A DNA stretch of 64,000 nt, taken from positions 1 to 64,000 of the forward strand of contig JAFTUV010000017.1 in assembly GCA_017466065.1 (NCBI GenBank), in the 5' to 3' direction. Position numbers and translations under genes: made by a program. The notes under the pieces are model-generated. The model ran no database searches. It saw only the letters and a program-made list of their open reading frames with translations, and had not been told where the DNA came from. Origin of the DNA: Bacteroidaceae bacterium (GTDB lineage: Bacteria; Bacteroidota; Bacteroidia; Bacteroidales; Bacteroidaceae). This document shows, piece by piece, positions 1-8,860 of the stretch (within the stretch, counting starts at the first letter, position 1; each line of letters opens with the position of its first letter).

Positions 1-21
1 CGAGTGCAGCCTATTTTCGCG
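1..21 (-). repeat. Partial inverted copy of a dispersed intergenic repeat
   Basis: The reverse complement of these bases matches the 3' half of the 45-bp repeat found at 21906-21950 and 22014-22058 (20 of 21 positions). It is cut by the window edge, so its full length is unknown. Confidence 0.5.
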
Positions 22-151
22 TGAGTCAAAAATGTCTGTTTCTTTCTTTTTTGCAGTTATGTAGCCCGCTACACGCCCTTAAAAAAGAAATAAACATCCT
101 ATTCTTGTTCTATAAAAATTTTGGCGATATAAATTCAAACAACTTCTAAAT

Positions 152-183
152 TTTGCGGTAAATAATTAAAAACTATATATTTG
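152..183 (+). promoter_or_regulatory. Bacteroidetes-type promoter for the GH3 gene
   Basis: TTTG at 152-155 and TATATTTG at 176-183, separated by 20 bp, fit the TTTG/TAnnTTTG consensus of the Bacteroidetes housekeeping sigma factor. Transcription would start near 190, leaving a leader of about 65 nt to the start at 255. The rest of 1-197 holds no gene. Confidence 0.7.
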
Positions 184-254
184 TAGAAATCTCCTGTATG
201 GGCAGGGGTGCAAATGAAGGATGCCCGGTTGCAGCAAATGTAACTACAATACCT

Positions 255-1763
255 ATGAATGAAACAACACTTGTAAAATCTATTTTAAGCAGTAGAGTAA
301 GAAAAATCGAGAAATATGCGACAGACACCGAAGCTATACAGCGTCGTGTGCTTGCCCGTTTGTTGTCGGCAGCAGCCGGAACAGAGTGGGGTGTAAAACA
401 CAACTACTCCTCGGCTATGAGCTATGAAAAGTTTGCGGCAACCGTCGGGGTGCAGGATTATGAAACACTTAAAGGATACATCGACCGTATGCGTCACGGC
501 GAGAAGGATGTTCTGTGGAAAGGGCGTTGCAAATGGTACGCAAAATCTTCCGGAACCACCAACGACAAGAGTAAATTCATTCCCGTTACCCCTGCCGGCT
601 TGCAGAATGCTCACTATAAAGGTGCCGCCGATGTTGTTGCCCTTTATCTTGCCAATAATCCGCAAAGCCGTATGTTCTCGGGGCGCGGCCTCATTCTTGG
701 TGGCAGTCACGCTCCCAACTACAATCTTCCCGGCAGCCTTGTGGGCGACCTGAGTGCCATTCTCATAGAAAATTGCAATCCGTTGGTGAATATGGTGCGT
801 GTCCCCGAAAAGTCGATAGCTCTTTTGAGCGATTTTGAGGAGAAGATGGACAAGATTGCCCGTGCTGCCTGCAACAAGAATGTTACCAACCTGTCGGGTG
901 TGCCTTCGTGGATGATGGCGGTGCTTAAACATATGCTTGAAATTACAGGAAAGACAAGCGTTGAGGAACAGTGGCCCAATATTGAGGTATTCTTCCACGG
1001 CGGAGTGGCTTTCACGCCCTATCGTGAGCAGTACTTGCAGCTGATACGCAAGCCCGATATGAAATATATGGAGACATATAATGCCAGCGAGGGCTTCTTC
1101 GGTATTCAGAACGACCCGACGGATTCGGCAATGCTCCTTATGATAGACTATGATGTGTTCTATGAATTTATACCTTTCGAGGATTTAGACTCGCCCAATC
1201 CGCGTGTGCTTCCTCTTTGGGAGGTTGAGGTTGGCAAGAACTATGCTATGCTCATAAGCACCTCTTGCGGCCTGTGGCGTTATATGATAGGCGATACTGT
1301 GCGCTTTATGAGCAAAGACCCCTACAAAATTGTTATATCGGGGCGTACCAAGCATTTTATCAATGCCTTTGGCGAGGAACTCATAGTGGATAATGCCGAG
1401 AAGGGGTTGAAGAAGGCTTGTGAAGAGACCGGTGCACAGGTGTCGGAATATACGGCAGCTCCTGTGTTTATGGATGCAAATGCGCAGTGTCGTCATCAAT
1501 GGCTCATAGAGTTCTCGAAAGAGCCCTCTTCCATTGAGCGTTTCGCCGAAATTCTCGACACTACCTTGCAGCAGATAAACTCCGACTATGAGGCAAAGAG
1601 ATACAAGAACATCACTTTGCAACCGTTGGAGATTGTTGTTGCCCGCAAGAATTTGTTTAACGACTGGCTTAAAAGCAAGGGCAAGTTAGGTGGCCAGCAC
1701 AAGGTGCCTCGTTTGAGCAACAGTCGTCAGTATATAGAGGATATGATGTCATTTAATGGATAA
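255..1763 (+). CDS. GH3 family acyl-adenylating enzyme
   Basis: The product (502 aa from this start) resembles the GH3 auxin-responsive promoter family: ATP-dependent enzymes of the firefly-luciferase fold that adenylate a carboxylic acid and may conjugate it to an amino acid. The nucleotide-binding loop is visible as YAKSSGTTNDKSKFIP, and the later YNASEGFFG and GRTKHFINAFGEE segments fit the family. Bacteroidetes homologues are common but their substrate is unknown. The frame is open from an ATG at 198; I prefer 255 (MNETTLVKSI) because family members begin close to this helix and the promoter then leaves a normal leader. The next gene starts 3 bp after the stop, so the two are co-transcribed. 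Confidence 0.85.
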   Translation: MNETTLVKSILSSRVRKIEKYATDTEAIQRRVLARLLSAAAGTEWGVKHNYSSAMSYEKFAATVGVQDYETLKGYIDRMRHGEKDVLWKGRCKWYAKSSGTTNDKSKFIPVTPAGLQNAHYKGAADVVALYLANNPQSRMFSGRGLILGGSHAPNYNLPGSLVGDLSAILIENCNPLVNMVRVPEKSIALLSDFEEKMDKIARAACNKNVTNLSGVPSWMMAVLKHMLEITGKTSVEEQWPNIEVFFHGGVAFTPYREQYLQLIRKPDMKYMETYNASEGFFGIQNDPTDSAMLLMIDYDVFYEFIPFEDLDSPNPRVLPLWEVEVGKNYAMLISTSCGLWRYMIGDTVRFMSKDPYKIVISGRTKHFINAFGEELIVDNAEKGLKKACEETGAQVSEYTAAPVFMDANAQCRHQWLIEFSKEPSSIERFAEILDTTLQQINSDYEAKRYKNITLQPLEIVVARKNLFNDWLKSKGKLGGQHKVPRLSNSRQYIEDMMSFNG

Positions 1764-1766
1764 AAT

Positions 1767-3686
1767 ATGTCTGTAAAAGAATTTATATTGTCATTGTCGT
1801 TTGTGGGTATGCTTGCAGGGTGTGCAAGTATGGGAACCCCCGATGGCGGCCCTTACGACGAAGACCCCCCGGTGTTCATTGGAGGCTCTCCGGCAATGAA
1901 TGCACTTAATGTCACCGAAAAAAGGATAACAATAGATTTTGACGAGAATATACGCTTGCAGAATGCCTTTGAGAAGGTTATTATATCTCCTCCCCAACAG
2001 GAGCAGCCTAAAATCAAATATAGCGGCAAGCGTGTAACCGTGGAGCTCGAAGACAGCCTCATTCCCAATGTCACCTATTCGATAGATTTTAACGACGCTA
2101 TTGTGGATAACAACGAGGGTAACCCGTTGGAGAATTTTGCTTATGTATTCTCGACCGGAGTTTCGGTGGACACACTCGGAATTTCGGGAACAGTGGTCAA
2201 TGCACAAGACCTTGAACCTATAAAAGGCATAATGGTCGGCGTACATTCGCTGCTCGATGACTCTGCCTTTACAAAAAGACCTTTTGACAGAGTATCGCGC
2301 ACCGACAGTCGCGGTCGTTTCATAATAAAAGGAATGGCTCCCGGCAGATACAGAGTATATGCCCTCTCCGATGTTAACGGCAACTATCTGTTCGACCAAA
2401 AGAGCGAAACACTTGCTTTTCTCGACACCGAGGTTTCACCATCGGCATCGCTTGCCGTGCGCTACGACACTATCTGGCGCGATGCAGAGACCATAGACAC
2501 TATTCGCGCCATAGAATATACACGCTATGGCAGCGAGGACTTGGTGTTGCGTGCGTTTAAAGAGGATTTCTATACACAGTATCTTGTGAAATATCCCCGT
2601 GTGGAGCATAATAATTTTACAATGTACTTTGCGGCACCCAATAAGGAACTGCCTTTGATAGAGGGGCTGAACTTCGATGCAAAGGATGCATATATCCTTG
2701 ATGCCAATGCCTCGCAAGATACATTGCGCTACTGGTTCAGGAATCCCGATGTATATAATCAGGATACACTGAAAATGGTTGTCACCTACAATGTGCTCGA
2801 TTCTATGTTGCAGAGTGTTCCGCGCAGCGATACTCTTTATGTGGCATCGAAAAAGCGTCTGGAAACAGTGCGCAAGGAGGAGGCCGAGAAGCTGGAAAAG
2901 GATAAAAAGCGTTTCCTTAAACAAGCGAGAAGGTATAACGGTTACGAGGGGGACAGCCTTCCCGAATATATACCGCCTACACCGGTGTTGGAGATTAAAA
3001 CCTCTGTTGGCTCGATAATGGATTTCAGCGAGGAGGTTGAGATATATTTTGCCGAACCGTTGGAGAGTGTGAACACAGAAGGCATACATCTTGTGCAGGT
3101 GATTGATTCTGTGTCGAAGCCTATTCCATTTGTATTCAAACAGAACCCCAACGATATTCGCAGCTACACATTGTATGCCGAGTGGAGGCCCGAGCAGGAA
3201 TATACGCTGCAAATAGATTCGGCAGCCTTTAAGAGCCTCTATGGCAAGGTGTCGAACAGTTATGTGCAGACAATGAGATTCCGCTCTCTCGACTCTTACG
3301 CGGTGCTTTATCTTGACATTCCTCACACGGGCAACGATGCGGTTGTGCAGCTTGTATCTTCGAGCGATAAGGTTGTAGCAGAGCAGCGCACCGAGAATAG
3401 CAAATGCTCTTTCTTCTTTATAAATCCCGGCAAGTATTCTATGCGCCTTTTTATGGACAGGAACCATAATGGCAAGTGGGACACCGGTTCATACGAGGAG
3501 AAACGGCAACCCGAAGAGTGCTACTATTACCCCCGCGTGCTCGACCTGCGTGCTCTTTTTGAGTATCAGCAGGACGATTGGGATATAAAATATCCTTTGG
3601 AGAAACAGAAACCTTTGGAGGTTACCAAGCAGAAGCCCGATGTTGAGAAGGTGAAAATAAGCCGTAACCTGATGCGTAAATTTTAA
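1767..3686 (+). CDS. Ig-like domain lipoprotein
   Basis: A 639-aa protein with a lipoprotein signal (VGMLAGC, Cys about residue 19), hence probably anchored in the outer or inner membrane. Residues about 35-130 look like a bacterial Ig-like (Big_5/SbsA-type) domain. A carboxypeptidase-regulatory-like beta-sandwich follows (SGTVVNAQDLEPIKGIMVGV, then GRFIIKGMAPGRYRVYAL), then a Lys/Glu-rich stretch near 375-400 and further beta-rich repeats. Proteins of this design are widespread in Bacteroidetes and of unknown role. The gene sits 3 bp after the GH3 gene and 29 bp before the DUF3108 gene, an arrangement suggesting one transcript. Confidence 0.8.
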   Translation: MSVKEFILSLSFVGMLAGCASMGTPDGGPYDEDPPVFIGGSPAMNALNVTEKRITIDFDENIRLQNAFEKVIISPPQQEQPKIKYSGKRVTVELEDSLIPNVTYSIDFNDAIVDNNEGNPLENFAYVFSTGVSVDTLGISGTVVNAQDLEPIKGIMVGVHSLLDDSAFTKRPFDRVSRTDSRGRFIIKGMAPGRYRVYALSDVNGNYLFDQKSETLAFLDTEVSPSASLAVRYDTIWRDAETIDTIRAIEYTRYGSEDLVLRAFKEDFYTQYLVKYPRVEHNNFTMYFAAPNKELPLIEGLNFDAKDAYILDANASQDTLRYWFRNPDVYNQDTLKMVVTYNVLDSMLQSVPRSDTLYVASKKRLETVRKEEAEKLEKDKKRFLKQARRYNGYEGDSLPEYIPPTPVLEIKTSVGSIMDFSEEVEIYFAEPLESVNTEGIHLVQVIDSVSKPIPFVFKQNPNDIRSYTLYAEWRPEQEYTLQIDSAAFKSLYGKVSNSYVQTMRFRSLDSYAVLYLDIPHTGNDAVVQLVSSSDKVVAEQRTENSKCSFFFINPGKYSMRLFMDRNHNGKWDTGSYEEKRQPEECYYYPRVLDLRALFEYQQDDWDIKYPLEKQKPLEVTKQKPDVEKVKISRNLMRKF

Positions 3687-3715
3687 CCCTCGTTTAATTT
3701 AAACATATTACCGTA

Positions 3716-4531
3716 GTGAGAAGAAAACTGCTCGTTGCAATCTCTCTTCTCTGCGTAGCTCTCTCTGTGGGTGCGGTGGAGATAAAGCGGCGTCCGGCAT
3801 ATAAGTCGGGCGAAACGTTGGAGTGTGTTTTCTATTTCAACTGGAAAATGTTGTGGGTGAGGGCCGGCGGAGCGAAACTGATAATACGCGATACTGTATA
3901 TAATGATTGCAAGGCGCAATATATGTCGTTGTTAAGCTCCACGAACGAAAAGGCCGATGCTTTCTTTAAAATGCGTGATACGCTGACAACAATATTCACT
4001 CCCGGTGATGTACGCCCGTTGTATTATAGGAAGTCGTCGGTTCAGGGCAGGCATAAGTATCTTAACGAAGTGAGGTACGATTATCTTCCCGACGGGAGTG
4101 TGAATATTCATCAGCAATACAAGCGCGACGGCCTGTTGCGTGTGTTGCGCAGCGACACCTGCACCGCTGCCGTCTTTGATATGATGAGTATGCTTGCCTA
4201 TGCCCGCACATTCGACTTTTCGGGGTTTAAGCCCGGGCAGCGTATCTCCTATCCTATTGCCACGGGCAAGCGCGTGGAGAAGCAGAGCCTAGTTTATCGT
4301 GGCATTACCAAGATTACGGCAAATGATAATCTCACTTATGAGTGTATAGAAATTTCGCTTGTAGAGGTTGGGGAGAATAACTCGGAAAGGACGATAGTGA
4401 ATTTCTTTATCACAAACGACGATAATCATTTGCCCATTCTGCTCGACCTTGCATTGAATTTTGGTACGGCAAAAGCCCGGCTGTCGAGGAGGACGGGGCT
4501 GCTCTATCCGTTAGTGCCGGTCAAGCAATAA
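3716..4531 (+). CDS. DUF3108 domain exported protein
   Basis: A 271-aa protein starting with GTG, with a signal peptide (RRKLLVAISLLCVALSVGA). The body, beginning near SGETLECVFYFNWKMLWVRA, matches the DUF3108 pattern: a beta-rich periplasmic protein with an early Gly-Glu/Phe-x-Tyr motif and a late TIVNFFITND...LPILLDLALNFG segment. The function of DUF3108 proteins is not established; many lie near envelope biogenesis genes. It is the last gene of the rightward GH3/lipoprotein group and ends at the palindromic terminator. Confidence 0.75.
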   Translation: MRRKLLVAISLLCVALSVGAVEIKRRPAYKSGETLECVFYFNWKMLWVRAGGAKLIIRDTVYNDCKAQYMSLLSSTNEKADAFFKMRDTLTTIFTPGDVRPLYYRKSSVQGRHKYLNEVRYDYLPDGSVNIHQQYKRDGLLRVLRSDTCTAAVFDMMSMLAYARTFDFSGFKPGQRISYPIATGKRVEKQSLVYRGITKITANDNLTYECIEISLVEVGENNSERTIVNFFITNDDNHLPILLDLALNFGTAKARLSRRTGLLYPLVPVKQ

Positions 4532-4538
4532 TAAAGCT

Positions 4539-4588
4539 ATTAAATATCAACAGAGCCTCCCATATGGGAGGCTCTGTTGATATTTAAT
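4539..4588. terminator. Bidirectional terminator, 50-bp perfect palindrome
   Basis: Arms of 22 bp (4539-4560 and 4567-4588) flank CATATG, itself palindromic, so the whole 50 bp is self-complementary. It lies between the convergent DUF3108 (+) and thrA (-) genes; the AT-rich outer arms supply a U-rich tail on either strand. Confidence 0.85.
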
Positions 4589-4602
4589 ATGCTGGCAGGG
4601 TG

Positions 4603-7041
4603 TTAGATATTTGCAATGCGCATAATGTCGGCAAATACGCCGGCGGCGGTAACGCTTGCACCGGCACCGTATCCCTTGATGAGCATAGGGTATTCCTTGT
4701 AACGCTCTGTTGTGAGCATTATGATGTTGTTGCTGCCTTCGAGGTTGTAGAAAGGATGCTTGCTGTCGACCTTGCATAGTGACACGCTACCTTTGCCATC
4801 CTCTAATTTTGCGATGAATCGCCAATGCATATTCTCGGCTTCTAATAACTTGCGCTCCTCTTCGAATTTAGCATCAAGTTCGGGGAGCTTCGCCCAGAAG
4901 TTCTCCTGTGAGCCTTCGAACAGTTCGTTGGGGATGAAAAGGTTGGCGGCAACATCCTCTTGCTCGATGGTGTAGCCTGCCTCGCGTGCAAGAATCACGA
5001 GCTTGCGTATAACATCCTTTCCGCAGAGGTCGATGCGGGGGTCGGGCTCGCTGTAACCCTTCTCCTTTGCAAGGCGCACAGCCTCGCTCATAGGAATATC
5101 CTTGCTCAATACGTTGAAAATGAAATTGAGCGTGCCGCTGAGCACAGCTTCTATTTTCAGAATCTTGTCGCCGCTGTTTATAAGGTCGTTAATGGTGCTT
5201 ATTACGGGAAGGCCTGCGCCCACATTAGTCTCGAACAGATATTTAATATTGCGCTGGCGTGCAATGTGCTTCAATTCGCTGTATGTCGCATAGTCTGATG
5301 AGGCTGCAATCTTGTTGGCGGCAACCACCGAAATGTTGTGCGACAATAGTGCGGGGTAGAGCGATGCAACTTCGCCGTTTGCTGTGCAGTCGACAAAAAC
5401 AGAATTATAGATATTCATATCGATAATCTCCTCGCGCAGTTTGTATATGTCGCTCTCCTTGCTTGCCGCAAGAGCCTCGCGGTAGTTCGTGAGGTCGAGC
5501 CCGTCGCGGTCGAATATCGCGTGGCGGCTGTTGGCTATTCCCACAATGTTCAGTTGCAGGCTGTGTTCTTTTTTCAGGGTTTCCTGCTGCGAAGCAATCT
5601 GTTCGATGAGGCTGCTGCCCACAGTGCCAATGCCGCAAATGAAGAGGTTGAGCACTTTGTACTCCGACAGGAAGAAGGAGTCGTGTATGACATTCAGAGT
5701 CTTGCGCAGCAGCTCATTGTCAACAACAAACGAAACGTTTGTTTCCTGCGCACCTTGTGCGCAAGCAACAACATTTATGCCGTTACGGCCGAGTGTCTGG
5801 AACAACTTGCCTATAATACCGGGTGTTTGACGCATATTCTCACCCACTATGGCCACGGTAGAGAGGCCGGTCTTTGCTGTCACAGCCTCCATAAGTCCCA
5901 TAGAAATCTCTTTCTTGAACTCTTCGTTGAGCACCTTGCAGGCTTTATCGGCATCTTGGTGGCGCAATCCCAGCGAGGTGCTGTTCTCCGACGATGCCTG
6001 TGCAACGAAGAATACGCTTATGTCGGCGTCGGCAAGTGCGTGAAAAATGCGGTGGTTTACGCCCACAACACCCACCATACCCAAGCCTTGAACGGTGAGA
6101 AGGTCGGTGTCGCCGATGCTTGATATACCCTTGATGATGCGCTCACTGCGTCCGCAATCGGCACTAATGATGGTTCCTGCGCCGTCGGGGTTGAATGTGT
6201 TGCGTATCTTAATGGGGATATTGGCCTTGAATACAGGATATATTGTAGGGGGATAAACAACCTTTGCTCCGAAATTGCAAAGCTCGGTGGCCTCTACATA
6301 GCTCAATTTGTCGATGGTGTATGCCGAGTTTATCACTCTTGGGTCGGCAGTCATAAACCCATCAACATCGGTCCATATTTCGAGCATATTGGCTTTTAGT
6401 GCCGCAGCAAGGATGGCTGCGGTGTAATCGGAACCGCCACGGCCCAAATTGGTTGTTTCGCCACTCTCCTTGTCCGACGAAATAAAGCCCGGTGCCACCA
6501 CAATTCTATCCTTGCTCTTTGAGAAATACTCATATATGAGTTTGTCGGTAGCCTCGTCGGCAAGGATGTATTTATTGTGCTTTGTCTCGGTCTTTATGTA
6601 TTTGCGCGAATTGAAACGAACAGCTCCGTCGATGAGGGCAGTTACAATGCGGCTCGAAAGTCTTTCGCCGTAGCTCACGATGGTCGCTTCGGTCTTTGGA
6701 GTGGTATTCTTTATGAGGGATAGGCCGAGGTATATGTTCTGCAACTGGTTCAGCAGCATATCTACCTCTTGTAATAGGGCTGTGCGTTTCTCCTCGTTGT
6801 TTATTATTGCATATATCATATCGTGATGCCTTGCCACGATTGCCTGAAATTCATCGTTGAATTTTTCGTCACCGGCAACGGCCATCTTCGATATTTTTAT
6901 AAGGCGGTCTGTAACTCCTCCAAGAGCCGACACCACAACAATCACAGGTTCGCTCTTTGCGGCATCTTCTACAATGCCTTTTAAGTTAAGGATGCTATTT
7001 ACGGAACCTACGGATGTTCCGCCGAATTTCATTACTTTCAT
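4603..7041 (-). CDS. thrA: Bifunctional aspartokinase / homoserine dehydrogenase
   Basis: An 812-aa fusion catalysing the first and third steps of the aspartate pathway to threonine and methionine. The N-terminal kinase begins MKVMKFGGTSVGSV and carries the GRGGSDYTA motif near residue 210. ACT regulatory segments follow at about 310-460 (VQGLGMVGVVGV, then STVAIVGENMRQTPGI). The homoserine dehydrogenase domain starts with the Rossmann motif NLFICGIGTVGSSL and has the GLPVISTINDLINSGDKI substrate segment. Length matches E. coli ThrA. No threonine/isoleucine-rich leader peptide is evident in the short upstream region. metA, which uses the homoserine it makes, is about 7 kb away. Confidence 0.95.
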   Translation of the reverse strand: MKVMKFGGTSVGSVNSILNLKGIVEDAAKSEPVIVVVSALGGVTDRLIKISKMAVAGDEKFNDEFQAIVARHHDMIYAIINNEEKRTALLQEVDMLLNQLQNIYLGLSLIKNTTPKTEATIVSYGERLSSRIVTALIDGAVRFNSRKYIKTETKHNKYILADEATDKLIYEYFSKSKDRIVVAPGFISSDKESGETTNLGRGGSDYTAAILAAALKANMLEIWTDVDGFMTADPRVINSAYTIDKLSYVEATELCNFGAKVVYPPTIYPVFKANIPIKIRNTFNPDGAGTIISADCGRSERIIKGISSIGDTDLLTVQGLGMVGVVGVNHRIFHALADADISVFFVAQASSENSTSLGLRHQDADKACKVLNEEFKKEISMGLMEAVTAKTGLSTVAIVGENMRQTPGIIGKLFQTLGRNGINVVACAQGAQETNVSFVVDNELLRKTLNVIHDSFFLSEYKVLNLFICGIGTVGSSLIEQIASQQETLKKEHSLQLNIVGIANSRHAIFDRDGLDLTNYREALAASKESDIYKLREEIIDMNIYNSVFVDCTANGEVASLYPALLSHNISVVAANKIAASSDYATYSELKHIARQRNIKYLFETNVGAGLPVISTINDLINSGDKILKIEAVLSGTLNFIFNVLSKDIPMSEAVRLAKEKGYSEPDPRIDLCGKDVIRKLVILAREAGYTIEQEDVAANLFIPNELFEGSQENFWAKLPELDAKFEEERKLLEAENMHWRFIAKLEDGKGSVSLCKVDSKHPFYNLEGSNNIIMLTTERYKEYPMLIKGYGAGASVTAAGVFADIMRIANI

Positions 7042-7105
7042 TTTCTCTTAGTTCAGTGTGAGATGTATGTTGCAAGGTGCAATGTTGCCTTGCAAAAATA
7101 AAATG

Positions 7106-7137
7106 CAAAGTTATGAACTTTGTTGTAATTGGGCAAG
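7106..7137 (-). promoter_or_regulatory. Promoter for thrA
   Basis: On the minus strand TAACTTTG (plus 7106-7113) is preceded, after 20 bp, by CTTG (plus 7134-7137), a three-of-four match to the -33 box. The same CTTG/TAACTTTG pair precedes the ABC-F gene. Confidence 0.6.
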
Positions 7138-7293
7138 AATTTCGGGCAAAATGGTGTTGTTTTACATTCTGTGACTATAAATTAAGTTATTAAGTACATA
7201 AATAGTTCCTTCCGTGTTTAAGCAACCTCGAAGATATACTCTACTTGCTGTAAAAATATTGAAGCAAACTTCATATTTTTGCTTGTTTGTAGT

Positions 7294-7301
7294 TATCTTT
7301 G
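7294..7301 (+). promoter_or_regulatory. -7 element for menA
   Basis: TATCTTTG fits TAnnTTTG, 36 bp before the chosen menA start. No good -33 box is visible at the usual spacing. Confidence 0.4.
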
Positions 7302-7336
7302 TCGTGGATAGTAAAAGGCATAAAAATAAAATAATT

Positions 7337-8230
7337 ATGAAGGGACATTCATTGAAGGCGTGGTTCTTGGCTACAAGGCCGTGGTCTTTTCCTGCATCAG
7401 CAATGCCTGTGCTTGTAACTCTTGGTTATCTGCAATGGTTGCAGTGTGATGTTGATTGGCTTGTTGGTCTGTGGGCGTTGGTGAATATTGTATGTTTCCA
7501 CGCGGCTGCAAATACTTGGAGCGATTATTTCGATTTTAAGAAGGGGGTTGACAGGGAAGATGCTGTCGGCGGATTGTCGCTCACGAGCGGCGAGTTCCGT
7601 CCAAAGGAGATTTACTGCTTGGCTGTGCTGTTGTTGACGGTTTCTGTAATCTCGGGTATTGCAATTATGCTTTGTACGGGGTTGCCCACACTCTGTTTGG
7701 GGCTGGCCGGCTGTGTGTTTATTTTGCTTTATCCTTGGCTGAAATATAATGCGCTTGGCGATGTTGATATTTTTATAACATATTCCTTGCTCCCTATTCT
7801 GGGAACTTCGTTCGTGGCTACCGGATATTTCTATTTGCAGGTAATGTGGCTCACAATTCCGGTGGGGCTTATTACAGTAGGTATTCTGCACATAAATAAT
7901 ATGAGGGATATTGAGCAGGATAGGCGTGCGGGTATAAGCACGTTTGCGATGCTTGCCGGCAAACGTTTTTCGCTGCTGTTCTATTGTTTCGAAATTATTT
8001 TCCCGTTTGTGTGGGTGGTGTTTAATATCTTTTATGGTTTTTTCCCGTGGTGGTCGTTGCTGGTGCTTGTGGCAATGGTGCCTGCTGTCGGTTGCTTGGC
8101 AAGAGCGGTGCGATTTTTGTCGGAGGGTGCGAGGGTGCTTTATGGTGTCGATGAGAGTACGGCGAAATTGCAACTTATTTTCAGTGTGTTGTTAACGCTG
8201 TCTTTCTTAATAGCTGCTCTTTGGGGATGA
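7337..8230 (+). CDS. menA: 1,4-dihydroxy-2-naphthoate prenyltransferase (UbiA family)
   Basis: A 297-aa polytopic membrane protein that attaches the polyprenyl tail to dihydroxynaphthoate in menaquinone synthesis. Both Asp-rich Mg-diphosphate motifs of UbiA enzymes are present: NTWSDYFDFKKGVD near residues 50-65 and NNMRDIEQDRRAG near 180-192. About eight hydrophobic helices follow. The frame is open from 7214, but MKGHSLKAWFLATRPWSFPA at 7337 aligns with the family start and follows the -7 box. It overlaps the CPBP protease by 4 bp (ATGA). Confidence 0.9.
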   Translation: MKGHSLKAWFLATRPWSFPASAMPVLVTLGYLQWLQCDVDWLVGLWALVNIVCFHAAANTWSDYFDFKKGVDREDAVGGLSLTSGEFRPKEIYCLAVLLLTVSVISGIAIMLCTGLPTLCLGLAGCVFILLYPWLKYNALGDVDIFITYSLLPILGTSFVATGYFYLQVMWLTIPVGLITVGILHINNMRDIEQDRRAGISTFAMLAGKRFSLLFYCFEIIFPFVWVVFNIFYGFFPWWSLLVLVAMVPAVGCLARAVRFLSEGARVLYGVDESTAKLQLIFSVLLTLSFLIAALWG

Positions 8231-8844
8231 AAAAGGTGCTTCTTTCAATGGTTGTTGCCTTTGTGTTGTGGACGATGATGTTCTCGCCACTCACTGCTCC
8301 ATATATGAATTTCTGGTGGGCAATGACCGCTTCGGCTGTCACGCTTACCGCGCTTGCAACCTCTTTTGCACCACGTTGGTGGGAACGGTTGCGTTTCTCG
8401 TTTGCCGATGTTTTTTTAGGCGTGGCTGTTGCCATTGCCTTATGGGGAGTATTCTGGTTGGGAGATAAAGTTTCCCAATTGCTTTTCGACTTTGCCCGCC
8501 CGCAGGTTGATACGATATATGGAATGAAGGAGGGCTTTTCTCCTCTTTTGCTGACACTTCTGCTATTGTGCATAATAGGCCCTGCCGAGGAGATTTTCTG
8601 GCGCGGATATGTGCAGGAGACTCTCTCGCGTCGTTGGGGCGATAATTGTGGCTTTGTGGTTGCAACGATCGTGTATGCTGTCGTGCACGTTGCTTCAATG
8701 AATTTTATGCTTATAATGGCGGCTCTTGTGGCGGGGCTTGTGTGGGGTGTGTTGTATAGGCTTTTTCCCGAAAGATTTACTGCTATAATTATTTCTCACG
8801 CTGTGTGGGATGCGGCTGTTTTTGTTTGGTTCCCGATAATGTAA
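8227..8844 (+). CDS. CPBP family intramembrane metalloprotease
   Basis: A 205-aa membrane protein of the CAAX protease/bacteriocin-processing (Abi) family. The motifs are visible: EEIFWRG (EExxxR), the motif-2 histidine in YAVVHVAS, and SHAVWDAAVF (HxxxD). It starts inside the menA stop (ATGA), so translation is probably coupled. Substrate unknown. Confidence 0.85.
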   Translation: MKKVLLSMVVAFVLWTMMFSPLTAPYMNFWWAMTASAVTLTALATSFAPRWWERLRFSFADVFLGVAVAIALWGVFWLGDKVSQLLFDFARPQVDTIYGMKEGFSPLLLTLLLLCIIGPAEEIFWRGYVQETLSRRWGDNCGFVVATIVYAVVHVASMNFMLIMAALVAGLVWGVLYRLFPERFTAIIISHAVWDAAVFVWFPIM

Positions 8845-8860
8845 TTTGTGTTATTAGAAT

